Notes: a model not told the origin generated them from the sequence alone. Positions 45,431 through 54,585 are shown, counted from the first letter of the stretch. The stretch: 64,000 nucleotides of DNA from Paracoccus haematequi (GCA_945881965.1 CAMCVS010000011.1:1-64000), one strand, 5' to 3'. Made by a program: numbers and translations.

Positions 45431-47127
45431 CCACGGTCGGCATCGTCATGTTGGTGCATACCGCGCTGGGGCGCGCCGAACAGGTGGCGCGGCATTGGGC
45501 GGCGGCGGGGTGCCCTGTGGTGATCCATGTCGACCGCATTGTGCCGAAGGCCACGCATGACGCGTTTGTGCAGGCGCTGTCCGACTTGCCCGATGTGCTG
45601 TTCTCGCGGCGCTATCGGTGTGAATGGGGCACCTGGGGGCTGGTCGCCGCGACGCAGGCCGCGTCCGAGATGATGCTGGCGCAGTTTCCCACTGTGCGGC
45701 ATGTCTATCTGGCGTCCGGGTCGTGCCTGCCGCTGCGCCCGGTCGAGGAATTGATTGACTATCTGGCCGCGCGGCCCCGCACCGATTTCATCGAAAGCGC
45801 GACCACGGCGGATGTGCCCTGGACCGTTGGCGGGTTGGACGAGGAACGGTTCACGCTGCGGTTCCCGTTTTCCTGGCGCAAGAACCGCTATCTGTTTGAT
45901 CGTTTCGTTGCACTGCAACGGCGGATCGGGTGGAAACGGCGCATCCCCAAGGGGATCGTGCCGCATATGGGCAGCCAATGGTGGTGTCTGACGCGGCAAA
46001 CCCTGTCGGCGATCCTGCAAGACCCGGAACGCACGCGGTTCGACCGCTATTTCGCCAAGGTCTGGATCCCTGACGAATCGTATTTCCAGACGCTGGTGCG
46101 ACTTTATTCGCAAAGTATCGAAAGCCGGTCGCTGACGTTGTCGAAATTCGACTTTCAGGGCAAGCCGCATATTTTCTATGACGATCACCTGCAATTGTTG
46201 CGGCGGTCCGACTGCTTTGTCGCGCGCAAGATCTGGCCGCATGCGGACCGGCTGTATGAGGCGTTTCTGACCGATCCGGCGACGGCGATGAACCGCACCG
46301 AACCCAACCCCGGCAAGATCGACCGCATTTTCGCCAAGGCGGTGGAACGGCGGACGCGCGGGCGCACCGGGCTGTACATGCAAAGCCGCTGGCCCAATCC
46401 GGGCTGGGAAAACGGTGTGACCTCGGGGCCCTATTCGGTGTTTTCGGGCTTTGCCGAGTTGTTCGAGGATTTCGATATCTGGCTGGCGCGGGCCACCGAT
46501 GCGCGGGTGCACCGGCATCTGTTCGCGCCCGAGCGGGTCGAATTTGCCGGCAACCAGCCGGTGATCGAGGGGGCCTTGTCCGACAGTGCCGCCGTGCGCG
46601 ATTACAATCCGCGCGCGTTTCTGACCAATCTGGTGTGGAACACGCGCGGCGAACGGCAGTGTTTTCAGTTTGGGCCGTCAGATGCGCAGGACATAAGTTG
46701 GTTTATGGCGAATGACCCCAACGCCCAGATCAGCGTGATCTCGGGGGCCTGGGCCGTGCCATTGTTCCAGTCCAACCGCAATTTCGCCGATCTGCGCAAA
46801 GAGGCGGCGCTGTTGCAAAAGATCGAAAGCGAATTTCTGGATGCGCTGCGGTCGCCCTATGCGAAAGCCCGGGTGCGGATCTGGACCATGGCGGAATTTA
46901 TCGAGGCGCCGATGGAACCCTTGCAGACCGTGATCGACGAAATCGGCCACCGCGCGCTGCGCCGCCTGTCCGAGGTGCCGAAAATGGCCGATCTGCGCGG
47001 GTTCGGGCAGTTTTTGCAGAACCTGAAAAATCAGGGCATGCACCCTTATCTGATGGGCGATTTCCCGGTCGAACGCGACGACGCGCCGCCGACAAAACGC
47101 CCGCGCAAACCCTATCTGGTGCAGTGA
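45427..47127 (+). CDS. GT14-like (core-2/I-branching) glycosyltransferase with long C-terminal domain
   Basis: 566 residues. The first half matches core-2/I-branching beta-1,6-GlcNAc or xylosyltransferase types: VGIVMLVHTALGRAEQ, VVIHVDRIV, VRHVYLASGSCLPLRPVEEL and GSQWWCLTRQTL. The remaining 280 residues (from about WPNPGWENGVTSGPYSVF) form a second domain I cannot name. Starts inside the preceding GT stop and is followed three bases later by the sulfotransferase, so the genes are coupled. Such a branching enzyme suggests a decorated glycan. Confidence 0.82.
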   Translation: MTTVGIVMLVHTALGRAEQVARHWAAAGCPVVIHVDRIVPKATHDAFVQALSDLPDVLFSRRYRCEWGTWGLVAATQAASEMMLAQFPTVRHVYLASGSCLPLRPVEELIDYLAARPRTDFIESATTADVPWTVGGLDEERFTLRFPFSWRKNRYLFDRFVALQRRIGWKRRIPKGIVPHMGSQWWCLTRQTLSAILQDPERTRFDRYFAKVWIPDESYFQTLVRLYSQSIESRSLTLSKFDFQGKPHIFYDDHLQLLRRSDCFVARKIWPHADRLYEAFLTDPATAMNRTEPNPGKIDRIFAKAVERRTRGRTGLYMQSRWPNPGWENGVTSGPYSVFSGFAELFEDFDIWLARATDARVHRHLFAPERVEFAGNQPVIEGALSDSAAVRDYNPRAFLTNLVWNTRGERQCFQFGPSDAQDISWFMANDPNAQISVISGAWAVPLFQSNRNFADLRKEAALLQKIESEFLDALRSPYAKARVRIWTMAEFIEAPMEPLQTVIDEIGHRALRRLSEVPKMADLRGFGQFLQNLKNQGMHPYLMGDFPVERDDAPPTKRPRKPYLVQ

Positions 47128-47130
47128 TTG

Positions 47131-48549
47131 ATGCCGTTTGACTATTTCATCGTGTTCGCCGAAATGCGCACCGGGTCGAATTTTCTGGAAACCAACCTGA
47201 ACGCGCTGGACGGTGTCACCTGTCACGGCGAGGCGTTCAATCCGCATTTCATCGGCTATCCCAACCGCGCGGATATGCTGGGTGTGACACAGGCCATGCG
47301 TGAGGCGGACCCCGCGCGCCTGATCACCGAGGTGAAACGCGCCCCCGGCCTGAACGGGTTTCGTTATTTCCACGATCATGACCCGCGGGTGTTGGCCATT
47401 GCGCTGGCTGATCCGCGCTGCGCCAAGATCGTGCTGACGCGCAACCCGGCGGACAGCTATGTGTCGTGGAAGATCGCGCAGGCCACCGGGCAGTGGAAGC
47501 TGACCAATGTGACGAAACGCAAAGAGGGGCTGGCGGAATTTGACGCCGCCGAATTTGCCGAACATCTGGACCGGTTGCAGGGGTTCCAGATCACGCTGCT
47601 GCATGCGTTGCAAACCACGGGGCAGACCGCGTTTTATCTGGCTTACGAGGATTTGCAGGATCTGGAGGTGATGAACGGGCTGGCGGCCTGGTTGGGGGTG
47701 CCTGCGCGGCTGACCGATCTTGATCGCAGCCTCAAGGTGCAGAATCCCGAACCCCTGTCCGCCAAGGTGGCGAATTTCGACGCGATGCAGGCGGCGCTGG
47801 CGGGGCTGGACCGGTTCAACCTGACGCGCACCCCGAATTTCGAACCCCGGCGAGGCGCGGCGGTGCCGTCTTATGTGGCGGGTGCGCGGACGCCCTTGTT
47901 GCACCTGCCGGTCAAGGGCGGGCCAGAGCGGATCGTGACAGGCTGGATGGCGGCGCTGGACGGGGTGGCCCCCGGCACGTTGCAGACGCGGTTCACCCAA
48001 GGGTCGTTGCGCGCCTGGCAAAAGGATCATCCGGGGCATCGCAGTTTCGCGGTGATCCGCCATCCGGTCGCGCGCGCGCATGCGGTGTTTTGCGACCGCA
48101 TCCTGCCCACCGGCAAGGGTGCCTTTGGCGAGGTGCGCCAGACGCTGCGGAGGGTGCATAAATTGCCGCTGCCCAAGGACGGCGTGGACGCGACCTGGAC
48201 CCGCGCGCAGCATCAAGAGGCGTTTCTGGCGTTTCTGCGGTTCGTGAAGATGAACCTCGCCGGACAGACCGCGCTGCGGGTCGATGCGCATTGGGCCAGC
48301 CAGGCGCAGATCATTCAGGGCTTTGCCGAATTTGCCCCCGCCGATGTCATCCTGCGCGAGGACGAGATCGAGGTGTGGTTGCCCGCGCTGGCCATGCAGA
48401 TGGGCCACGCCAACCCGCCGCCGATCCCGACGGACACCGACTGGCCCTTTGCGCTGTCCGATATCTGGACACCCGAGATCGAGGCGGCGGCAGAGGCGGC
48501 CTATGCCCGCGATTACGCGACTTTTGGCTTTGGTCCCTGGCGCGGCTGA
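47131..48549 (+). CDS. Sulfotransferase with two sulfotransferase-like halves
   Basis: 472 residues. The N-terminal half is Stf0-like: the 5'-phosphosulfate loop is visible in AEMRTGSNFLETNLNAL, and a 3'-phosphate motif in LTRNPADSYVSWK. The C-terminal half resembles carbohydrate sulfotransferase family 2: HLPVKGG at the loop position (degenerate), RSFAVIRHPVARAHAVF, DAHWASQAQII, and a YARDYATFGFG end. It would transfer sulfate from PAPS to the glycan. An in-frame TTG precedes the ATG. Last gene of the glycan block, convergent with ptsN. Confidence 0.8.
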   Translation: MPFDYFIVFAEMRTGSNFLETNLNALDGVTCHGEAFNPHFIGYPNRADMLGVTQAMREADPARLITEVKRAPGLNGFRYFHDHDPRVLAIALADPRCAKIVLTRNPADSYVSWKIAQATGQWKLTNVTKRKEGLAEFDAAEFAEHLDRLQGFQITLLHALQTTGQTAFYLAYEDLQDLEVMNGLAAWLGVPARLTDLDRSLKVQNPEPLSAKVANFDAMQAALAGLDRFNLTRTPNFEPRRGAAVPSYVAGARTPLLHLPVKGGPERIVTGWMAALDGVAPGTLQTRFTQGSLRAWQKDHPGHRSFAVIRHPVARAHAVFCDRILPTGKGAFGEVRQTLRRVHKLPLPKDGVDATWTRAQHQEAFLAFLRFVKMNLAGQTALRVDAHWASQAQIIQGFAEFAPADVILREDEIEVWLPALAMQMGHANPPPIPTDTDWPFALSDIWTPEIEAAAEAAYARDYATFGFGPWRG

Positions 48550-48564
48550 TCAGGGCGCGCGTGA

Positions 48565-49032
48565 TCAGGCGGCCTTGTGCGCCTTGGGCGCGGTCAGGAT
48601 GGTATGCAGCGTTACCGGATCGACATTCGCGCGCAGCTTGGTGCAGATCGCCGCATCCCGCAACGTGCGCGACACCAGCGCCAGCGCCTTGAGGTGTTCC
48701 ACCCCCGCCTCTTCCGGCGCGAACAGTGCGAACACCAGATCGACGGGTTGCCGGTCAACCGCGTCGAAATCGACGGGTCTTTCCAGCCGCACAAAGGCCC
48801 CGACCATGCGGTCCAGATCGGCGATGCGCGCATGTGGCAGGGCCACGCCGTGGCCCACGCCGGTTGGTCCCAGACTTTCACGGTCCATCAGCGCCTCGAC
48901 GACGCGCGCGGCGCGGAGGCCATAGGCCCCCGCCACCAGTTCGCCCAGATCATGGAACAGCCGCTTCTTCGAGGTGGCCGCACCAATGACCTTGACCGCG
49001 TCAGGGCGCAATATGCCGGAGAGATCCATCAT
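48565..49032 (-). CDS. ptsN: Nitrogen-PTS EIIA protein
   Basis: EIIA-Ntr of 155 residues, a regulatory phosphocarrier in the nitrogen phosphotransfer system. The phosphorylated histidine is in GVALPHARI near residue 66, with PVDLVFALFAPEEAGVEHL following. Located downstream of hpf as in most proteobacteria, but without rpoN between lptB and hpf. The sugar and redox signals it reads are unknown. Confidence 0.92.
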   Translation of the reverse strand: MMDLSGILRPDAVKVIGAATSKKRLFHDLGELVAGAYGLRAARVVEALMDRESLGPTGVGHGVALPHARIADLDRMVGAFVRLERPVDFDAVDRQPVDLVFALFAPEEAGVEHLKALALVSRTLRDAAICTKLRANVDPVTLHTILTAPKAHKAA

Positions 49033-49067
49033 TCGCCTATCTTGGCTGTGCGCCGGAGGCGCGGACG

Positions 49068-49631
49068 TTATTTCGGGTCGATCCAGCCGACGTTGCCGTC
49101 AGCACGCCGGTAGACCACGTTCAACCCCTTGCGGGTTTCATTGCGGAAGACCAGAAATTGTGCCCCCGCCAGTTCCATCTGCATCACGGCCTCGCCGACC
49201 GACACCGTCGGGATCTTGGTTTCCATCTCGGCGATGATGATCGGGGTCAGGCTGTCGGGCTCTGATTCCTCTGATGCCTCTGACGCGATCACATAAGAGG
49301 CGGCGGCCATGACTTCAACCGGGTCGATGCGGTCCTTGTGATGGTCCTTCAGCCGCCGCTTGTAGCGGCGCAACTGCTTGTCCAGCTTTTCACGGCAGGA
49401 TTCAAAGGCGGCGTAGATTTCGGGGGAATGACCTTTGGCGCTGGCCTGCATGCCGGTGGACAGGTGAACCACGGCTTCGCAGACGGTTTCATGCGCGGAT
49501 TTCGAAAAGATGACGATGGCATCGGTGGGCCGGCCTGCATATTTTTCCAGCGTTTCGGTCATTTCTGCCTTCACATGGGTTTGCAAGGCTTCGCCGATGT
49601 CGATTTGACGGCCGCTGATCTGGTAACGCAT
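49068..49631 (-). CDS. hpf: Ribosome hibernation promoting factor, long form
   Basis: Long HPF of 187 residues that dimerises 70S ribosomes in stationary phase. N-terminal S30AE fold (MRYQISGRQIDIGEAL, YAGRPTDAIVIFSKS) and C-terminal dimerisation domain (VGEAVMQMELAGAQFLVFRN, YRRADGNVGWIDP). Start ATG after GGAGA. A promoter-like TTGACA/TTCACT lies about 160 bases upstream. Cotranscribed with ptsN. Confidence 0.94.
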   Translation of the reverse strand: MRYQISGRQIDIGEALQTHVKAEMTETLEKYAGRPTDAIVIFSKSAHETVCEAVVHLSTGMQASAKGHSPEIYAAFESCREKLDKQLRRYKRRLKDHHKDRIDPVEVMAAASYVIASEASEESEPDSLTPIIIAEMETKIPTVSVGEAVMQMELAGAQFLVFRNETRKGLNVVYRRADGNVGWIDPK

Positions 49632-49785
49632 GTCATCTCCTTTGCTATGGGCTACCGGACGGGGGTTCGGGCAGATGCGCGATGGCAGTGACACGTCCGG
49701 GATCAGACAGCGCGGGCGGATTGCGGCCCGGCCTTTGCGGGGCCTGCGATGGGGCTGCGATGGGCAACGCGGCTGTCATGGAACC

Positions 49786-49814
49786 AGTGAAGGCCAGCGG
49801 CGCGCGGCTGTCAA
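49786..49814 (-). promoter_or_regulatory. Candidate hpf-ptsN promoter
   Basis: Minus strand TTGACA at 49814-49809, 17-base spacer, TTCACT at 49791-49786. The -35 is exact, the -10 weak. The 217-base gap between lptB and hpf is the longest gene-free stretch and holds nothing else I can name. Confidence 0.4.
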
Positions 49815-49848
49815 TTGAAACCGTTCTGTGACACGGCAACGGGGCGCG

Positions 49849-50610
49849 TCACGAGATGCGGAAATCCGCCCCCAGATAGACGCGGCGCACGTTTTCGTTC
49901 TGCACCACCTCGGCGGGTGCGCCCGACATCAGCACACGGCCATCGTGCAGGATATAGGCGCGGTCTACGATTTCCAGCGTTTCGCGGACGTTGTGATCGG
50001 TGATCAGCACGCCGATGCCGCGTTTTTTCAGGTCGGCGACCAGATGGCGGATATCGCCGACGCTGATCGGATCGACGCCCGCAAAGGGTTCGTCCAGCAG
50101 CAGGTATTTCGGGTCGGCGGCCAGACAGCGCGCGATTTCCACCCGCCGCCGTTCGCCGCCCGACAGGGCCAGCGCAGGCGCACGGCGCAGGTGTTCGATG
50201 GAAAAATCCGACAGCAGTTCTTCGAGGCGTTCGCGGCGCTTGTGGCGGTCGCGCACCGCGATTTCCAGCACGGCGCTGATGTTGTCTTCGACCGACAGCC
50301 CGCGAAAGATCGACATTTCCTGCGGCAGATAGCCGATGCCCAGCCGCGCGCGGCGATACATCGGCAGGGTCGAGATATCGCGCCCATCCACCAGCACCTG
50401 ACCGGCATCGGGATAAACGAGGCCCGCGATCATGTAGAAGGTTGTGGTCTTGCCCGACCCGTTGGGGCCCAACAGCGCCACAACCTCGCCGCGCGACACC
50501 TCCATCGAGAAATCGCGGATCACCAGACGTTTCTGATAGCTTTTGCGCAGGCCGGTGACGCGCAGCCCCTGCGCGCCCGTGTGGACTGACAGGGCGGGGC
50601 GGGGGGTCAC
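49849..50610 (-). CDS. lptB: LPS export ABC ATPase LptB
   Basis: ATPase of the LptB2FG lipopolysaccharide exporter, 253 residues. Walker [10 protein letters not shown] near residue 48, LSGGERRR signature, [12 protein letters not shown] Walker B and switch histidine in LITDHNV. The N-terminal [13 protein letters not shown] and C-terminal GADFRIS are standard. Overlaps the lptA stop as ATGA. Confidence 0.96.
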   Translation of the reverse strand: MTPRPALSVHTGAQGLRVTGLRKSYQKRLVIRDFSMEVSRGEVVALLGPNGSGKTTTFYMIAGLVYPDAGQVLVDGRDISTLPMYRRARLGIGYLPQEMSIFRGLSVEDNISAVLEIAVRDRHKRRERLEELLSDFSIEHLRRAPALALSGGERRRVEIARCLAADPKYLLLDEPFAGVDPISVGDIRHLVADLKKRGIGVLITDHNVRETLEIVDRAYILHDGRVLMSGAPAEVVQNENVRRVYLGADFRIS

Positions 50611-51125
50611 GGTGTCTTGGTCCCCGCCCGCGGTTGCGTTGTGCTGCCGGGTTGCAGGATGGTTTTAACGCGGCCGCCCATCTGCGCGGTGCCTTCGGTC
50701 AGGTTCACGGTCGCCTCGTCTGAGGTCAGCGAGTTGTCGCCCTGCGTCATCAGCACATTGCCGCGCATGATCACCACGCCGGTGTCGATGCTGTAGTCGG
50801 CGCGGTCTGCCTCGGCGGCATCGGGGCCAGAGACCAGCGTCACTCCCCCGGTGGCTTCCAGCCGCTCAACCTTGCTTTGGTCATCGCTATAGACCACCAG
50901 AACCCGCGGCGCGGTCAGCCGCATCTCGCCCTGCACGATCACGACATTGCCGGTGAAAATCGCGGTTCCCGTGTCCTGTTCGACCGCCAGCGCGTCCGAT
51001 GTTGCCTCGACCGGGGCGCTGGTATCCTGGGTCATGGTGCCGAAGGCCACTGTTGCCTGCGCGGAAACAGCGGCGGGCGACAGCATGGCAAGGGTCAAAG
51101 CGATTCGAAATGCAATAAACGGCAC
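50607..51125 (-). CDS. lptA: LPS transport periplasmic protein LptA
   Basis: 172-residue exported protein (signal peptide to AVSAQA) that bridges LPS across the periplasm with a beta-jellyroll OstA-type domain: [31 protein letters not shown] and [16 protein letters not shown]. Between lptC and lptB. Confidence 0.92.
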   Translation of the reverse strand: MPFIAFRIALTLAMLSPAAVSAQATVAFGTMTQDTSAPVEATSDALAVEQDTGTAIFTGNVVIVQGEMRLTAPRVLVVYSDDQSKVERLEATGGVTLVSGPDAAEADRADYSIDTGVVIMRGNVLMTQGDNSLTSDEATVNLTEGTAQMGGRVKTILQPGSTTQPRAGTKTP

Positions 51126-51136
51126 GGGATCAATCC

Positions 51137-51742
51137 TTACGATTGCGGATCGTATACCAGATGAACCCCGCCGGTGAAAAGCAGCGTTGCCTGCCCGGTG
51201 ACCGGATCGCTGTCCAGCGCCATCGTCCCGGCGCTGAACCGCCCGGGCGGGCCGGACCCGGTGATGGGGCCGGGGCTGTTGATCGCAAGGCGCGTCATCG
51301 CTGCCGTCAGCGCCGCGCTGTCCACGACATAGCCCAAGGATGACGTCAGCCGCGCCGCCCCGGTCAGCGTGAGCAGATCGGCGGCTTCGTCCACGGTGCC
51401 ATCTGCCGCCTGCACCGTGACCTGTGACCCATCGGTCAGGTTCACCACCGCGACGGGGTTCTGCGTCAACATGCGCGACGACGTCACAGGATCAGGGCGA
51501 GCGCTGTCGGCAGTGAGGCCCACCTGATGACCTTCGGCACTAACCCCGGAATAGATCAACGCGGTCATCTGTTGCCCGCTGATGCGTTCGGCGATTTCGA
51601 CCTGTGTGAACGGGATCCCGCTGCGCGGATCGACCGACCGCGACAGCAGGAACAGCGTCGACAACAGCGCCAGCGCCGCCAGCGGCAGTGTGATCTTCAG
51701 CCAGAAAACGATGCGGGACCAGCCCTTGTCGCGCCATGGCAT
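51137..51742 (-). CDS. lptC: LPS export protein LptC
   Basis: Bitopic inner-membrane protein of 201 residues: one N-terminal helix (FWLKITLPLAALALLSTLFLL) and a periplasmic domain that hands LPS to LptA (TSSRMLTQNPVAVVNLTDG). Typical low conservation; identity rests largely on its place between kdsD and lptA and its topology. Confidence 0.88.
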   Translation of the reverse strand: MPWRDKGWSRIVFWLKITLPLAALALLSTLFLLSRSVDPRSGIPFTQVEIAERISGQQMTALIYSGVSAEGHQVGLTADSARPDPVTSSRMLTQNPVAVVNLTDGSQVTVQAADGTVDEAADLLTLTGAARLTSSLGYVVDSAALTAAMTRLAINSPGPITGSGPPGRFSAGTMALDSDPVTGQATLLFTGGVHLVYDPQS

Positions 51743-51761
51743 CGCTAGACCGGCCCCATGT

Positions 51762-52727
51762 TCAGCCCAGACCGATGCGCAGGCAATCGTGGATATGGAT
51801 CAGCCCTTCGGGCCGCCCGTCGCCTGCAGGGTCTACCACGAACAGGCAGGTGATCTTTTTCGCATTCATCCGCGCCACGGCCTCTTGGGCCAGCGCGTCG
51901 GGGGCAATGGTGCGGGGCGCGGCGGTCATTACCGCGCCTGCGGTATGGGACAACAGCCCGTCCATGTGGCGGCGCAGGTCGCCGTCGGTGACGATACCGG
52001 TCAGCCGTCCGTCTGCATCGGTGACACCGACGACGCCAAAGCCCTTTTGGCTGATCACCAGGAGGGCATCCGACATCGGTGTGTCGGCGGTCACCAGCGG
52101 CAGCGCGTCACCCAGATGCATCAGGTCGCGCACCCGCGACAGTTGCGCGCCCAGTTTGCCGCCGGGGTGAAAATCGCGGAAATCCGCGGGCGTAAAGCGG
52201 CGGTGTTCCATCAGCGCAATCGCCAGCGCATCGCCCAAGGCCAGCGTCATGGTGGTGGACGAGGTGGGCACGATGCCGGTGCCGCAGGCCTCGGGCGCGC
52301 GGGGCAGCACGATGGCGATATCGGCGGCTTTCAGCAGGGTCGAATCGGCGCGGGACGCCACGCCGATCATCGGGATGCCGAAACGGCGGGTATAGGCGAT
52401 GATATCGGCCAGTTCCGGGGTTTCACCGGAATTGGACAGCATCAGCACCACATCATTGTCGGAAATCATGCCCAGATCGCCATGGCTGGCCTCGGCGGGA
52501 TGGACGAATTGCGCAGGCGTGCCGGTGGAGGCCAGCGTGGCTGTGATCTTGCGCCCGACATGGCCGGATTTGCCCATGCCCGACACGATGATGCGCCCCT
52601 TGGCCTGCAACATCAGGTCCACGGCGCGGGCGAAACTGTCATCCAGCGCCGCGCCCAGCAGGGTCAGCGCCGCGGCCTCGATGGCGATGACGCGCCGGGC
52701 GGTGGTCAGGAAATCCGCGCTGGTCAT
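51762..52727 (-). CDS. kdsD: Arabinose-5-phosphate isomerase (KpsF/GutQ)
   Basis: Makes arabinose 5-phosphate, the first Kdo precursor. 321 residues: SIS domain (GRIIVSGMGKSGHVGRKIT, MLSNSGETPELADII, SRADSTLLKAADIAIV) and two CBS domains (MHLGDALPLVTADTPMSDAL, GVTDADGRLTGIVTDGDLRR). Works with kdsB elsewhere in the window. The start overlaps the rnd stop. Confidence 0.93.
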   Translation of the reverse strand: MTSADFLTTARRVIAIEAAALTLLGAALDDSFARAVDLMLQAKGRIIVSGMGKSGHVGRKITATLASTGTPAQFVHPAEASHGDLGMISDNDVVLMLSNSGETPELADIIAYTRRFGIPMIGVASRADSTLLKAADIAIVLPRAPEACGTGIVPTSSTTMTLALGDALAIALMEHRRFTPADFRDFHPGGKLGAQLSRVRDLMHLGDALPLVTADTPMSDALLVISQKGFGVVGVTDADGRLTGIVTDGDLRRHMDGLLSHTAGAVMTAAPRTIAPDALAQEAVARMNAKKITCLFVVDPAGDGRPEGLIHIHDCLRIGLG

Positions 52728-53338
52728 GCGTGGGCGAAAATGTCGATCTCGGGCCAGCCCGCCAGATCGAGTTGCGCCCGCGCGGGCAGGAAATCAAAGC
52801 ACGCTTGCGCCAGGTCCATCCGCCCTTCGCGGATCAGCATCCGGTCCAGTTCGGCCTTGATCCGGTGCAGATACAGCACGTCGGACGCCGCATAATCCAC
52901 CTGCGCCTGCGTCAGTGTATCCGCGCCCCAGTCCGATGATTGCTGCAATTTCGAGATGTCCACGTTCAAGAGTTCCTGCAACAGGTTCTTCAGCCCGTGG
53001 CGGTCGGTATAGGTGCGGATCAGGCGGCTGGCGATCTTGGTGCAATAGACGGGCGCGGCGAGCGCGCCAAAGGCGTGTTGCATCGCGGCAATGTCGAACC
53101 GGCCGAAATGGAACAGCTTCAGCACGGACGCGTCGGTCAGGATGCGGGTGATGTTTGGCGCGGATGTCTGCCCCTTGGCGATCTGCACCACATGGGCGTG
53201 GCCATCACCGCCGGACAACTGCACGACACACAGCCGGTCGCGCGCCGTCATCAGCCCCATCGTTTCACAATCAATCGCCACCACCGGACCCAAGTCCAGC
53301 CCATCGGGTAGATCGTGCTTGTAAAGGAAGTTCGTCAT
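52724..53338 (-). CDS. Short RNase D (3'-5' exonuclease domain only)
   Basis: 204-residue DEDDy exonuclease: IDCETMGL (DxE), LFHFGRFDIAAM and YAASDVLYLHRIK supply the acidic residues. E. coli RNase D is about 375 residues with HRDC domains; this form lacks them, as is usual in alphaproteobacteria. Probably trims tRNA or other RNA 3' ends. Begins 50 bases after tRNA-Leu on the same strand. Confidence 0.87.
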   Translation of the reverse strand: MTNFLYKHDLPDGLDLGPVVAIDCETMGLMTARDRLCVVQLSGGDGHAHVVQIAKGQTSAPNITRILTDASVLKLFHFGRFDIAAMQHAFGALAAPVYCTKIASRLIRTYTDRHGLKNLLQELLNVDISKLQQSSDWGADTLTQAQVDYAASDVLYLHRIKAELDRMLIREGRMDLAQACFDFLPARAQLDLAGWPEIDIFAHA

Positions 53339-53387
53339 GGTCGTCCCTCGTTCTGGTGAGGGAAGCCCCCCGGTTTGTGGAGGGAGA

Positions 53388-53472
53388 TGGTGCCCAGGAG
53401 AGGACTCGAACCTCCACGTCTTTTGAACACTAGTACCTGAAACTAGCGCGTCTACCATTCCGCCACCTGGGC
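53388..53472 (-). tRNA. tRNA-Leu (anticodon CAG)
   Basis: 85 bases including encoded CCA. Acceptor GCCCAGG pairs with CCTGGGC; anticodon stem CTAGT with loop TTCAGGT gives anticodon CAG; a long variable arm (class II) and T-arm GGAGGTTCGAGTCCTC are present. The promoter sits just upstream. Confidence 0.96.
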
Positions 53473-53492
53473 ACAGGTGCGTGTGAGGTGGG

Positions 53493-53521
53493 CGTGTAAC
53501 CCGCGTGCCGCACCCTGTCAA
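53493..53521 (-). promoter_or_regulatory. Promoter of tRNA-Leu
   Basis: Minus strand TTGACA (53521-53516), 17-base spacer, TACACG (53498-53493). It would start transcription about 15 bases before the tRNA, possibly reading on into rnd. Confidence 0.65.
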
Positions 53522-53601
53522 CGCCAATCCGCGCCTGTTGCAGCTTGCCGCGACGCGGGCAGGGGGCTAGGAACGGGCGGGCGGTAATCAGGAGTCGGGC
53601 C

Positions 53602-54585
53602 ATGACGAAACTGGTGACGATCTATGGCGGATCGGGCTTTGTTGGGCGCTATATCGCGCGGCGGCTGGCGGCGGCGGGGTGGCGGGTGCGCGTCGCAGTG
53701 CGGCGTCCGAACGAGGCGCTGTTCGTGCGGCCCTATGGCACGCCGGGGCAGGTGGAACCGGTGCTGTGCAACATCCGCGACGAGGCAAGTGTGGCCGCTG
53801 CGATGGCGGGCGCCGATGCGGTGGTGAATTGCGTCGGCACCTTTGACGCGCGCGGCAAGAACAATTTCGACGCGGTGCAGGCGCAAGGCGCGGAACGTAT
53901 CGCGCGGCTGGCGGCTGCGGCCGGGGTGGCGCGGATGGTGCATCTGTCGGCCATCGGCGCGGATGCTGCCGGGGCCAGCACCTATGCGCGCACCAAGGCC
54001 GCCGGTGAAGCGGGCGTGCTGCGGCACATGCCCGATGCGATGATCCTGCGGCCTTCGGTGATTTTCGGCCCTGAGGACCAGTTTTTCAACCGTTTCGCCG
54101 GGATGGCGCTGATGTCTCCGGCGATTCCGGTAGTGGGTGGCGCGGTCCGGTTCCAGCCGGTGCATGTCGAAGACGTGGCGCGGGCCGCCGTGATGGGCGT
54201 CGAAGGGCAGGCGCAGGGCATCTACGAGTTGGGCGGGCCGGATATTGAAACTTTTGCTGCGCTGATGCACCGGATGCTGGCAGTGATTGAACGCACCCGG
54301 CTGGTGCTGGTGCTGCCGTTCTGGCTGGCGCGGATCGTGGCGGGCGGGGCGGATATGGTCAACCGCCTGACTTTTGGCCTGACCCCGACCCCGATCACGC
54401 CGGATCAGGTGCGCAGCCTTGGCCGCGACAACGTGGTAGCGCCGGATGCCAAGGACTTTGCCGATCTGGGGATCGAGCCGGTGGCGATGGCGGCGGTGCT
54501 GCCGGAATACCTGTGGCGGTTCCGGTCTTCGGGGCAATATTCCGCGATCAAGAAATCGGCGAAAAACCTGCGCAAGGCGCGGTGA
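53602..54585 (+). CDS. Complex I NDUFA9-like NAD(P)-binding protein
   Basis: Atypical short-chain dehydrogenase of 327 residues: [20 protein letters not shown] Rossmann loop, [51 protein letters not shown]. The family includes mitochondrial NDUFA9, a complex I subunit, and the alphaproteobacterial versions are often complex I-associated. No nuo genes in the window. AGGAG upstream supports the start. Its stop overlaps uppP by one base. Confidence 0.86.
   Translation: MTKLVTIYGGSGFVGRYIARRLAAAGWRVRVAVRRPNEALFVRPYGTPGQVEPVLCNIRDEASVAAAMAGADAVVNCVGTFDARGKNNFDAVQAQGAERIARLAAAAGVARMVHLSAIGADAAGASTYARTKAAGEAGVLRHMPDAMILRPSVIFGPEDQFFNRFAGMALMSPAIPVVGGAVRFQPVHVEDVARAAVMGVEGQAQGIYELGGPDIETFAALMHRMLAVIERTRLVLVLPFWLARIVAGGADMVNRLTFGLTPTPITPDQVRSLGRDNVVAPDAKDFADLGIEPVAMAAVLPEYLWRFRSSGQYSAIKKSAKNLRKAR

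Noticed and set aside
46678-48408. Minus-strand open frame over GT14/sulfotransferase genes
   Set aside because: Spans two real genes on the other strand with no domain of its own.
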